Shown one piece after another: positions 19,784-28,460 of a DNA stretch of 64,000 bases. Every line of letters starts with the position of its first letter. Positions within the stretch are counted from its first letter, which is position 1. The notes below the pieces were generated by a model, which did no database searches, had not been told where the DNA came from, and saw only the letters and a program-made list of their open reading frames with translations. The translations under genes were made by a program, and so were the position numbers. Origin of the DNA: JAJPIG01 sp035504735 (GTDB lineage Bacteria; Desulfobacterota; Binatia; Binatales; Binataceae); NCBI GenBank assembly GCA_035504735.1, contig DATJRJ010000256.1:1-64000 (forward strand), given 5' to 3'.

Positions 19784-20399
19784 CCAGCAGAACCGTGAGC
19801 GATTCGCGGATGACGGCTTCCAGCGTGGCGTCGCGGTTCGCCTTCAGAATCAAGTCGACTGCCCGTCGGGCCTCGATCGGACGATAGCCCAGGTTGACCA
19901 ACGCCGAGACCGCATCGTCGGCGCGGGCATCGCCGGTTCCGTTCTCGGTCATGACGCCGTCGGCAGCCCAGGCGCGGGCCGGCGCTATGGTTTTTAGATC
20001 GGCAATCTTGTCGCGCAGTTCGCGGACGACGCGTTCGGCGACCTTCGGCCCCACGCCGGGGACCGCGTCGATGCGGGCCACATCTTCGCGGCCGATCGCG
20101 GCGACCAGATCCTCGGGCGAAAGGACCGACAGGATCGCAAGCGCCAGCTTCGGACCGACATGCTGCACCTGCATCAGCAGGTCGAAGGCGAGTTTCTCGG
20201 CGGGTTCGATAAAGCCGTAGAGCGCGAGCAGGTCCTCCCGCACTACCTGCCGGATTTCGAGCGCCACCGGCGCGCCCGCAATCGGCAGTCGATAGAAGGT
20301 GCTGAGCGGCACTAAAACCTCGTAGCCGACGCCGCCGGTCTCGACCACGATTCGTCCCGCTTCCCGCGAGCGCAGCCGTCCGCTAAGCGAAGCGATCAT
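19773..20399 (-). CDS. ruvA: Holliday junction DNA-binding protein RuvA
   Basis: Tetrameric junction-binding subunit that loads RuvB. The 208 residues comprise an OB-fold (MIASLSGRLRSREAGRIVVE), two helix-hairpin-helix motifs (VQHVGPKLALAILS and VPGVGPKVAERVVREL) and a C-terminal domain III that contacts RuvB, with VSALVNLGYRPIEARRAV. It overlaps ruvC by 4 bases and ruvB by 11, so the three are translationally coupled. Length is typical. Confidence 0.98.
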   Translation of the reverse strand: MIASLSGRLRSREAGRIVVETGGVGYEVLVPLSTFYRLPIAGAPVALEIRQVVREDLLALYGFIEPAEKLAFDLLMQVQHVGPKLALAILSVLSPEDLVAAIGREDVARIDAVPGVGPKVAERVVRELRDKIADLKTIAPARAWAADGVMTENGTGDARADDAVSALVNLGYRPIEARRAVDLILKANRDATLEAVIRESLTVLLGDK

Positions 20400-20920
20400 T
20401 CGACAGTCCCGCTTATCCGCGCTGCGACCCTGCGGCGCGGCTCGGAAAAGCGCGCCTGAAAAAGATGGCAGGTGGCAATCGCGAGCGCATCGGCGGCATC
20501 GTCAGTGAGTACGACCGAAGACGCCATTCCCAGCGTGCGGCGTACCATCGCTTTGACCTGACTCTTGTCGGCCGCACCGAAGCCGGCGATCGTCATCTTG
20601 ACCTGGGTGGGCGTGTATTCGTAGAGCTCGAGTCCGCGCGCGGCCGCCGCCAGCATCGCGATCGCCCGCGCCTCGCCAAGCCGAAACGCACTTTGGATAT
20701 TGACGGCTGCGAAGTTACGCTCGAGACTCATCGCTGCTGGCGCATGCTGGCCGATGATCGCGAGCAGGTTTTCATAAATGTTATGCAGGCGGCCAGGCTG
20801 AGAGGCGCCTTTGGGAGCTCTAATGGTGCCGGCGGCGACGTGACTGAAAGCCCCCGCCGCGCCTTCCACGATTCCGAACCCGGTCACCGCGTTACCCGGA
20901 TCGATCCCGATTATCCGCAT
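20396..20920 (-). CDS. ruvC: Crossover junction endodeoxyribonuclease RuvC
   Basis: Resolves Holliday junctions by paired nicks. I place the start at the ATG at 20920 (MRIIGIDPGNAVTGFG), giving 174 residues; the frame extends 13 codons upstream, but a GAGGGGTGGGG site directly precedes this ATG. The catalytic acidic residues are visible in IGIDPG, SLERNFAAVN and LTDDAADALA. It overlaps ruvA by 4 bases and is preceded by yebC with a 42-base gap. Confidence 0.97.
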   Translation of the reverse strand: MRIIGIDPGNAVTGFGIVEGAAGAFSHVAAGTIRAPKGASQPGRLHNIYENLLAIIGQHAPAAMSLERNFAAVNIQSAFRLGEARAIAMLAAAARGLELYEYTPTQVKMTIAGFGAADKSQVKAMVRRTLGMASSVVLTDDAADALAIATCHLFQARFSEPRRRVAARISGTVE

Positions 20921-20962
20921 GCCCCACCCCTCACCTCGGGCCGCCGCCTGCCCCTGCATCGA

Positions 20963-21715
20963 TTACGCGGCTGAGAAGTTCGCCAGCACCTCTTCGTCGA
21001 CATCGAAGTTGGCCGCGACACTTTGCACGTCGTCGTGGTCTTCGAGTTCCTCAACCAGGCGGAGCACCTGTTCGGCGGGATGGCCGGAAACCTTAACGGT
21101 GTTCTCGGGCACCCGCGCCAGCTCGCTCGACGCGATCGGCACGCCGGCCTTTTCGAGCGCCTCGCGTACGGCGTTGAAGCGATCGGGTGCGGTCAGTATC
21201 TGATAACCGTCATCCTCGACTACCAGGTCATCGGCGCCGGCTTCGAGCGCGATTTCCAGCAGCCGCTCTTCATCGCCGGCGCTTTTCTCCAGATTGATAA
21301 CTCCGCGCTTCTTGAACATCCAGCCGACCGAGCCGCTCTCGCCCAGATTCCCGCCGTGGCGCGAGAACATGAAGCGCAGCTCGGCGACCAGTCGATTGCG
21401 ATTATCGGTGAAAGTATCGACCATGATCGCGACCCCGCCGGGGCCATAACCCTCGTAGGTAATCTCTTCGAGGTGGACACCGCCGAGCTCGCCGGTGCCT
21501 TTCTTGATCGCGCGATCGATATTGTCGTTGGGCATCGATTGCGCCCGGCCCGCGAATACCGCCGTTCTCAGGCGCGGATTGGCGTTGATATCGCCGCCAC
21601 CGAGCCGGGCTGCGATGGTGATTTCCTTGATCAGCTTGGTGAAGAGCTTGCCGCGCTTGGCGTCGCGCGCCGCCTTCTTATGCTTGATCGAACTCCACTT
21701 GGAATGACCGGACAT
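20963..21715 (-). CDS. yebC: YebC/PmpR family DNA-binding transcriptional regulator
   Basis: The 250-residue protein begins MSGHSKWSSIKHKK, the family hallmark, followed by KLFTKLIKEITIAAR and the DNNIDRAIKKG-type segment (here NDNIDRAIKKGTGEL). The three-domain fold of the family is complete to the C terminus. YebC-type proteins act as transcription regulators, and some (TACO1/YebC2 types) relieve ribosome stalling; which class this is cannot be told. It is the first gene of the ruv run and diverges from the lipoprotein at 21866, with 150 bases between. Confidence 0.96.
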   Translation of the reverse strand: MSGHSKWSSIKHKKAARDAKRGKLFTKLIKEITIAARLGGGDINANPRLRTAVFAGRAQSMPNDNIDRAIKKGTGELGGVHLEEITYEGYGPGGVAIMVDTFTDNRNRLVAELRFMFSRHGGNLGESGSVGWMFKKRGVINLEKSAGDEERLLEIALEAGADDLVVEDDGYQILTAPDRFNAVREALEKAGVPIASSELARVPENTVKVSGHPAEQVLRLVEELEDHDDVQSVAANFDVDEEVLANFSAA

Positions 21716-21865
21716 ATCAGCCCTCGCGGCGGCGACACCGCCTGATCCTCACGCGCCGAGCCTACCATAAGAAACCTGGGATGGGGACAACCGGCCGGGG
21801 CTGGAACGCCGGCCGGCGGGCGGATTGAAGCGTGTCGAGCTTTCCGTGATCATAGTCAATTCCGA

Positions 21866-22621
21866 ATGCGTTTCTGGCGAGTTATCGGATCGATCGCAAT
21901 AGCGGTGATGGCAGCCGCCGGGTGTTTCACCCCGCCGCCTCCGCCACCCCCTGCCAAGCTTGAGAAAAACCAGCTCGAACTCCAGCTGCCCTACGATCTA
22001 GCCTGGGAAGCGGTCAACGATGTGGTCATCAACAACGGCTATCGGATCAGCGCGCACGATCCCAATAACGGAATCCTCGAGGTGCAGGTCGATCATGGTG
22101 AGTTCACGCTGAAGGACGCGGATTGCGGCCGGATCAGGAGCATCGTCGTGGGCTTCTCCGCCAAGCCGGCCGAGGTCTCTTCTGCGGTCTATAACTTTTA
22201 CGTCAAGCCGACCGGACCTCGCACCAGCCTCGTGACGGTGACGGCGACCTTCAGCGCTCCGGTGCAGGTCCCGTTCCGTCCGATCCAGAGCGTGGAATGT
22301 TCCTCGCGCGGCGTCGAGGAGGCGCGGCTTCTCAAGGAACTCGCCCAGCAGGCGGCTATCACTCACCGCGCGACGTATGAATCTCCCGCTGAGGCCGCGG
22401 CTGATCACTCCCGGCCGCCAGCGGCCGGAGCATCATCCGGTTCGGTTTCTGCCACGGATTCCATCCGGCGGCGTTCGGAGCCCGATTTGTCGGCGCCATC
22501 GCCGGGATTCGGATCACCGGAAGGCAGCGCTCTGCTCGGGATGCCGAACTTGCCATCGTTCCCTCAGGCGGCGCCGGCGCTCGGTCCCAACGCGGCTCCC
22601 AAGGCTGCGGCGACACCGTAG
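21866..22621 (+). CDS. Outer-membrane-type lipoprotein of unknown function
   Basis: A 251-residue protein with a signal peptide and lipobox, VMAAAGCFTPPPPPPP, so the mature protein would start at Cys20 followed by a proline run. The middle section, about residues 32-140, alternates beta strands (LQLPYDLAWEAVNDVVINNGYRISA) and resembles small periplasmic lipoprotein domains that include an amphipathic helix and strand pairs. The last 100 residues are rich in Ser, Pro, Ala and Gly and look disordered. It is isolated, divergent from yebC and convergent with the GT-C module 7 bases downstream. Function unknown. Confidence 0.8.
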   Translation: MRFWRVIGSIAIAVMAAAGCFTPPPPPPPAKLEKNQLELQLPYDLAWEAVNDVVINNGYRISAHDPNNGILEVQVDHGEFTLKDADCGRIRSIVVGFSAKPAEVSSAVYNFYVKPTGPRTSLVTVTATFSAPVQVPFRPIQSVECSSRGVEEARLLKELAQQAAITHRATYESPAEAAADHSRPPAAGASSGSVSATDSIRRRSEPDLSAPSPGFGSPEGSALLGMPNLPSFPQAAPALGPNAAPKAAATP

Positions 22622-22628
22622 CGTCGAT

Positions 22629-24602
22629 CTATCTGGCGTAGGCCGGCGGCGGAATCAGGACCCGGTTCGGCACGATTACCAGGTCGGGCGAATTCGGCGT
22701 TTGCCAGTAGAGCCGCAGTCCGGCATCGCCGGCCAGGTTGCGCTCCCCGACCTCGAGCTGATGGCGTCCGGGGTCGAGATAGATTTTGCCCTCGTCACGC
22801 GGTTTGTTGACGTCACCCGGATCGCGAATCACCTCGCGACCGTCGATCTTCAACCATCCTGCATCATCAACTTCAATTACGAAGCGATACAGGCCGGGAC
22901 GCGGAATCAGTAGCGCGCCGCGCCAGATTACGCATGATGGGAACGGTAGCCCGCCGAGCTCGGCAACATTGTTGAAATCGAGCTCCGGATCGATTCGCAC
23001 GAGATGGGGTGGAAAGCCCGACGGACGCAGCCCCTCGTAATACTGCCCGAGCAGCCCGTGGGTGGCGGACAGCCCGGACTTGGAGGCGATTGCGCCTACC
23101 AGCGGCGGCACGAAAAACGCCGCGGCCGCGATCGCGGCTGCCGCCAGCATCGGCGACGGCCAGATCGACGCGCTGAGCTCGCGTATCAGCAGGAGCACCG
23201 CGGCAATCCAGAGCGTTGCGAGCGGCACCAATTCCAGCGCCGCCGGAAGGCCGGCAAGCTTACCGAGGTTAAATGATACTGAATCGCCGGTAATGATTCC
23301 CCCGCCAAAATAAGTGTCCTTGTTGTAGGCAAGGTCGCCTCTGAAGTATGCGGGCGCTGCATACTCCCAGACCGGATTTTCGTACTCGTAGGGGAAATGC
23401 GGATTGATCGAGGTTGCCATCAGCATGATGAAAATCGACACTAGGCCGAGGGCGCCGAGCAGGTAATTCCATCGCGCCGGTAGGAAGGCCAGCGCCAGCA
23501 CCATGAAAGGTATCGCGGCGACGATCTGGCGCGGGCCGGTGGCCGTGCCGCCGCCCCATGAGACGATCGATTCACCGAACGAGGCGTTGAACAGGATAAG
23601 GCCGGCGACGGCGAACGTGGTGACGCAGAATTCGGCGCGCCATCGGCGCTCGCGCCAGAACCAGACTAGCGCGGGAATCGTGAGCAGCAGCACCGGATTG
23701 CAGAAGAACAAGCCGCGTTGCGGGTCGATCAGGATTTTCCAGAGGTTGTAGAGTTTGGGATAGGTCAGGCCGACGAAGCCGACCGCCTGCTCCGGAAACT
23801 GGGTATTGCCCGGCAGCTTGTAGGCCTCGTAGCTCATGAAGAACGCGCCGCCAAAAGCCGCCTTGTTATAGGCGAGCAGAATCAGCGCGATCCCGCCGGC
23901 GCCGGCCGCGAAAGATCCGATCTGATGCCACTTCAATTTGACCAGCGCGTACACGCCGAGCGCTGCGGCGATCAGAATCGAAGGGTAATCGCACAACACC
24001 GCCCATCCGGCCAGCATCCCGGCCGCCAGCGCCCGGTCGATGCTGGAATCGTCGCGCGCCAGCACCAGAAGGTAGAAAGCGGCGAATGAGCAGGCCGCCG
24101 CGATCGGCTCGCCGGTCATTTCGGTTGCGTATGGAAAGACGATCGTGCCGAAGCTCAGCAGGATCGCGAGCGACGCGGCTCGTCCCGCGCTCGCGCCGAG
24201 CCTCAGCATAAACCGGTAGCAGACGACGGCCATCAGCGCGATTGCCAGGCCGGTCGAAAAGACGATCGTCAGGTAGGTCAGCAGCGCCCAGTAGAGCGCT
24301 TCATGCGCGGTCAGCAGGGGGGCGAGCAACTTTGAAAAGATCAGCCATTGCAAGATTCCGGTGAAAGCCCCGCCCGGAGCCTTTACCGAATACACGTGGC
24401 CGCCAAGTTGAATGATATCGGCAGTGTTGTAGCCCGCATATCCGTCGATCGCGAGCGTGTGCCGTTCGAGAATCGAGCGCATCAAGTCGAAACGCGCGGC
24501 GGTGCTCTGATCGGCAGCCTGATAGAAGTAGGCGAAGGTCAGAAAGGTGACCGCGAACAGAATCCACTCGACGCGCCGTCGATGAGCGCCGGAATCAGCC
24601 AT
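22629..24602 (-). CDS. GT-C-like multi-spanning membrane protein with C-terminal PA14 domain
   Basis: A 657-residue protein. Residues ~10-510 contain about ten to twelve hydrophobic helices in the pattern of GT-C glycosyltransferases or their relatives. The segment after the first helix (GYAGYNTADIIQLGGHVYSVKAPGG) is a plausible first extracytoplasmic loop. From residue 516, GLLGQYYEGLRPSG begins a PA14-type beta-sandwich, with GLYRFVIEVDDAGWLKIDG in the core position where PA14 domains bind Ca2+ and sugar. It is the last gene of a three-gene minus-strand unit and its start overlaps the previous gene by 8 bases. The donor-site DE/DD motif is not obvious, so catalysis is uncertain. Confidence 0.75.
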   Translation of the reverse strand: MADSGAHRRRVEWILFAVTFLTFAYFYQAADQSTAARFDLMRSILERHTLAIDGYAGYNTADIIQLGGHVYSVKAPGGAFTGILQWLIFSKLLAPLLTAHEALYWALLTYLTIVFSTGLAIALMAVVCYRFMLRLGASAGRAASLAILLSFGTIVFPYATEMTGEPIAAACSFAAFYLLVLARDDSSIDRALAAGMLAGWAVLCDYPSILIAAALGVYALVKLKWHQIGSFAAGAGGIALILLAYNKAAFGGAFFMSYEAYKLPGNTQFPEQAVGFVGLTYPKLYNLWKILIDPQRGLFFCNPVLLLTIPALVWFWRERRWRAEFCVTTFAVAGLILFNASFGESIVSWGGGTATGPRQIVAAIPFMVLALAFLPARWNYLLGALGLVSIFIMLMATSINPHFPYEYENPVWEYAAPAYFRGDLAYNKDTYFGGGIITGDSVSFNLGKLAGLPAALELVPLATLWIAAVLLLIRELSASIWPSPMLAAAAIAAAAFFVPPLVGAIASKSGLSATHGLLGQYYEGLRPSGFPPHLVRIDPELDFNNVAELGGLPFPSCVIWRGALLIPRPGLYRFVIEVDDAGWLKIDGREVIRDPGDVNKPRDEGKIYLDPGRHQLEVGERNLAGDAGLRLYWQTPNSPDLVIVPNRVLIPPPAYAR

Positions 24603-25365
24603 GAGCGCGGCGCTTCTTCGTACGCCCTCTGGTCTCAGACGTGGGCGGGCTCACCGCCACTACGCCGATAGTGGCCTCGCCGTAGGCGCGCCATCCGAGC
24701 CAGGCGATCACTGCAAGCAGGATAAAAGTCGCGACCAGGGTCCACGGTTGCCCGATCGGCACCGGCTGGCCGGCCTTGCGAATCGCTTCTAGATCGAACA
24801 CCGGCGCGGCGCCCGTCGGAAGCTCGGCGATCCGCTCGACCCTGGCGTCGCGGAAAAAGCCGGTGCCGCGATTCAAGTTTGAAAAGCCGCCAACCCGCAG
24901 TCCCACTTCTACGTCGGCACCGTGCGGGCCGATTTTTACGTAGAAACCAACGCGCTGCCAATCGGTGGTGCCGCGCAAGTCGCGCGACATCACGCCGTCC
25001 TCGAGCAGACTGATATTGGCGCCGGTCTTATCCGGCGGAACGTTTTCCGCCCGCACCTCCGCGCTGATGTAATACCAACCCGCCTGCAGTGCCATCGATT
25101 GCATCCAGCGGGCATCGTTCGGTTTAAGATTATCCACCTCCAACTCGGCCGGCTGATCGTCGACGGGCGGTATCCAGCGATACGTGACGGCCTCCGGCGA
25201 GTTGACCCAGGCCTCGCCGCGCCAGTAATCGGGCGAATTGCCGGAGCCGGTGGCGAACTTACCGTTGAGGATCAGATTCTTGCCGGCGCCGGGCGACGGT
25301 TGCGCCCCAGCCAGCCTCGCGGCCATCAACACCGCGATCATCGATGTGGCTCCAATCCAACGCAT
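24595..25365 (-). CDS. Signal-anchored periplasmic protein, galactose-binding-like domain
   Basis: I place the start at the ATG at 25365 (MRWIGATSMIAVLMAARLAGAQ), which opens a signal peptide; the open frame continues upstream into the previous gene but without signal character. The mature part, from NLILNGKFATGSGNSPDYW to about residue 185, has the look of a carbohydrate-binding, galactose-binding-like beta-sandwich. One helix near residues 208-228 (WTLVATFILLAVIAWLGW) anchors the C terminus, followed by a basic tail. It sits between the two GT-C genes (11-base gap before, 8-base overlap after), so a partner or accessory role in glycan transfer is likely. Exact function unknown. Confidence 0.7.
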   Translation of the reverse strand: MRWIGATSMIAVLMAARLAGAQPSPGAGKNLILNGKFATGSGNSPDYWRGEAWVNSPEAVTYRWIPPVDDQPAELEVDNLKPNDARWMQSMALQAGWYYISAEVRAENVPPDKTGANISLLEDGVMSRDLRGTTDWQRVGFYVKIGPHGADVEVGLRVGGFSNLNRGTGFFRDARVERIAELPTGAAPVFDLEAIRKAGQPVPIGQPWTLVATFILLAVIAWLGWRAYGEATIGVVAVSPPTSETRGRTKKRRAHG

Positions 25366-25376
25366 CGCGTGGTCCC

Positions 25377-28313
25377 TTAGATCCAATTGCGCAATCCCGG
25401 CCCCTGCAGCCACATCCGTGCATAATAGCCGGCGCGTTCGATAGGCATCGCGACCCAGACCGGAAAAAAGTAGATGAATGCGGCTAGTCCCGAACCGAGA
25501 AACGCCACGCATACGAGTCGGCCCGGCCATAATGGCCGCTCGATAACCGCGGCATAGGCGACCGCCAAACCCAGGAATCCAAATGCGCCGACCGTGTAGC
25601 CCAAGCCCAGCATGAAACACGGAAACAACGTCAGCACCAGCGCCACCTCCTCCAGTAGCTGAGCGTTGCCGTTCCAGAATTCAGCGAGCAGCCCGCCGAG
25701 CGCGAGGTATGCGATATAGATGGCCGGCAGGTAATGGTAGAGGAAGATCGTGCGTTGGATCGGAACCCAGATCGCAAGGAAGCTGAGGTAGCCGATGACG
25801 ATGAACGCGCGCACCAGGGTCGGCCGCTCGAATATCCGCCCGAGGTTGACCATGATCGCGGCGAGCGCGCCCCACCACAGCACCGGATTGCCGCCGCCCC
25901 AGATAGTCGCGACCTTGCCGGTCTTCGGGAAGTTCTGCCAATAGGCGATCGGCCGTAGCATCAGTGGCCAACTCCACCACGGCGCGGAGTAAGGATGGGT
26001 GGCGGAGGTGACGCTGCGCTCGTACCACGGCACATCATGGAACAAGTATTGAAAAAGGTCGGCGATCCCGCCCCACCATCCGAGCAAAAAATGAGGCAGG
26101 AAAACGAAGAGATAGCAGATTGTGGTGACCGCGCTGACCAGGACCGCGGCACCAATCAGTCGCTTCGATCTCAGCGCCGGCGTAGGCAATCGGACCTGTC
26201 TTGATTCCGACCATATGACATAGAGCAAAAAGCCCAGCACCAACGTGAACGGGACGACCGGTATATAGAGCTTGGAGGCGGCGCAGAGTCCCAGCGCTAT
26301 CCCGACCCAGACCAGCGTGCGGCGGCGCGCGGCGGGATCGTCGCGCTGGTCGATGAACAGAAACAGGAAGTAATAGGCGAGCGCCGCCATCGTCACATAG
26401 ACGATATCGATCACGGCGATTCGCGAATCGACCAGGAACATCCCGTCGCAGGCGATACAGAACGCCGCGAAAGTCGCGGCCAAACGCGAGCGAAACATCC
26501 GGCGCCCAATCAGGTAAGTCAGTCCGACGAGCGCCGTTCCGATCACGGCATTGCCGAAGCGCCAGCTCCACGGATGGTCGCCGAACAGCAGGATGCCGAG
26601 CGCGATCACCAATTTGGCCAGCGGCGGATGCGGATCGAGGAACGGTTCACCGCGCAGGTAATGGCGCGCCTGGGCGACGAAATGGACCTCGTCGAAGACG
26701 ATTTCGGGCGGGCGGCCCAATTTCCAGAACCGCAGGATCGCGGCGCCGGCCAGCAACAGCAGGAGAATCGCGGTATCGATCCGTATCCACGGCAGCGGCG
26801 GTTGCGCCGCTTCCGACGGTTTATCCAGCGCGAGTCCCGGCCGCTCGGCAGCCGGTCGCAGGCGCGCCAGCACTGATCCGAATCCCATCGGCCACCGCAC
26901 CGCGGCCGTCCCGGGCTGCGCCGAGACTGTGTAGCAACGAACCCCGACCGCAAAGGCCAGCAGGTTCACAGCCGACGCCAGCATCGCGAACCGGTCGCGG
27001 CTGTCGAGAAAGACTGCGGCGCTTTCGAGCGTGTGCTTGACGTAGACCAGGTTGAACAGACAAGTGAGCGTCAGCACTCCCAACAGCACGAGCATCGGCG
27101 TTTCATCGATCGCCAGCGGCACCAGAAAGGCCAGCGCAGGATACAGATAGCGCTCATGCATGCGCGGCGCGAACATGAAAAATCCGAAGATGGTCAGGAA
27201 CGATGCGTAAAATAATCGGCGCCGGGTTGGCTGCCCCCATATCACCCAGGCCACGAATAGGTAGAGCGGAATCAGCAGGCTCATGCCGAGCGCGAAAGCC
27301 GGAATTCCCAAGACCGTGGTCGAATCGGGACGGCGCAGGCCGGCCGCCAGCGCCATGAAGTTGAACGCGTTGACCGAGGTTTCGTGGTAATACGCGGCGG
27401 TCGCCGCATACAGTGAAAAAATCCAGTCCCACGCATGATTGATCTGGAACGGCGCAACCCCGACGATCGCAACCGCGATGAACGCCAACGCCGGCCGCCA
27501 CAGATTTCGCCAATCGATCTTGAGCAGCGTCCACAGGCCTAGCACCGGGATGAGCGCGAGCGCCTGCGGTTTAATCAGTACCGCGAACGCTGCGAGTCCC
27601 CATCCGAGCTCGTACTCCTCCTGCAGGAGCATCAGCACGCAGAGCACCATCACCAGCGTCAGCACTGAATCGCTTTGCCCCCACACCACGCTGTCGTAGA
27701 GCATCGCGGGATTGAGCGCGATCATCAGCATCCCGAGGTAGGCGCCGATCTTGTAACCGGCGCTCCGCAGGTAGACGAAGATGGTTGCGGCTAGCAGCAG
27801 GTCAGCGATCAGCGCCGGGCTTTCGACGATCACGCGTGTGGAGACGGCCGCTGCGCCTACCAGTTTGACGATCACGCCCGCAGCCCACAGCGCGTAGAGA
27901 TAGCCGGGCGGATAATCGATAAAGAAACCGCTCTGATAGGTCAGTGCCGGGCCAACGCTCGTGATGCGCGCTGACCACGCCTGGTAACTGCCGACGTCCG
28001 GACCGAAGCCGGGAAACAGCGGCAGTAGCGAAGTCTTCGCGATCCAGATCGCGAGCAGAATCAGCAGCGCGCTGCCGAGCCCCGCATCGGGATCATGCAG
28101 CAGCGGCGCCGCGCACAGCCAGATCGCATAAAGCACCAGGCCAAGCAGGACGAGACCCGAGAAAAGTCCCGCCAGCTTGCCGTTCGCGATCGCGCCGCCC
28201 GCCGCCGGATCGGCAGCGCCGGTGGTACAGATGAAGGTCGCCGCTAACGCGAGCATCAGCGACGCTCGTCGTGATGCCTTCCCGCGATCCGAAAAAAATT
28301 CCCTTATCATCAA
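25377..28313 (-). CDS. Two-domain GT-C glycosyltransferase: Gpi18/GT87-like half plus PMT (GT39) half
   Basis: A 978-residue integral membrane enzyme. Residues ~45-460 match Gpi18/GT87-like mannosyltransferases: IDYPPGYLYALW, SVVWGQSDSVL, IKPQALALIP and MHERYLYPAL. A soluble linker of about 50 residues follows. Residues ~512-978 match the protein O-mannosyltransferase family: the first-loop acidic pair in VFDEVHF (541-542), PHPPLAKL (561-568) and a C-terminal four-helix PMT region with YHYLPAIYIAYLALGG. Both halves would use polyprenyl-phosphate sugars on the outer face of the inner membrane. It is the first gene of the unit with the anchored protein and the PA14 protein. Fusion of the two families in one chain is unusual. 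Confidence 0.85.
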   Translation of the reverse strand: MMIREFFSDRGKASRRASLMLALAATFICTTGAADPAAGGAIANGKLAGLFSGLVLLGLVLYAIWLCAAPLLHDPDAGLGSALLILLAIWIAKTSLLPLFPGFGPDVGSYQAWSARITSVGPALTYQSGFFIDYPPGYLYALWAAGVIVKLVGAAAVSTRVIVESPALIADLLLAATIFVYLRSAGYKIGAYLGMLMIALNPAMLYDSVVWGQSDSVLTLVMVLCVLMLLQEEYELGWGLAAFAVLIKPQALALIPVLGLWTLLKIDWRNLWRPALAFIAVAIVGVAPFQINHAWDWIFSLYAATAAYYHETSVNAFNFMALAAGLRRPDSTTVLGIPAFALGMSLLIPLYLFVAWVIWGQPTRRRLFYASFLTIFGFFMFAPRMHERYLYPALAFLVPLAIDETPMLVLLGVLTLTCLFNLVYVKHTLESAAVFLDSRDRFAMLASAVNLLAFAVGVRCYTVSAQPGTAAVRWPMGFGSVLARLRPAAERPGLALDKPSEAAQPPLPWIRIDTAILLLLLAGAAILRFWKLGRPPEIVFDEVHFVAQARHYLRGEPFLDPHPPLAKLVIALGILLFGDHPWSWRFGNAVIGTALVGLTYLIGRRMFRSRLAATFAAFCIACDGMFLVDSRIAVIDIVYVTMAALAYYFLFLFIDQRDDPAARRRTLVWVGIALGLCAASKLYIPVVPFTLVLGFLLYVIWSESRQVRLPTPALRSKRLIGAAVLVSAVTTICYLFVFLPHFLLGWWGGIADLFQYLFHDVPWYERSVTSATHPYSAPWWSWPLMLRPIAYWQNFPKTGKVATIWGGGNPVLWWGALAAIMVNLGRIFERPTLVRAFIVIGYLSFLAIWVPIQRTIFLYHYLPAIYIAYLALGGLLAEFWNGNAQLLEEVALVLTLFPCFMLGLGYTVGAFGFLGLAVAYAAVIERPLWPGRLVCVAFLGSGLAAFIYFFPVWVAMPIERAGYYARMWLQGPGLRNWI

Positions 28314-28460
28314 ACCTGCCCGCGACGGCTCGCCGCCGCCCGATGACGGCTAAACATAGCGGAGGCGACCCGATCGATGAACAGGGTACGTGACGATAGC
28401 GGTAAAAGTCGCCGGCGTTTATGATCGTCGAGTATCTCGACCATCCGCCCGAGGAACCAA

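Noticed and set aside
21791..21816. A CCGGCCGG pair as a hairpin between yebC and the lipoprotein gene
   Set aside because: CCGGCCGG is self-complementary and common by chance in this base composition.
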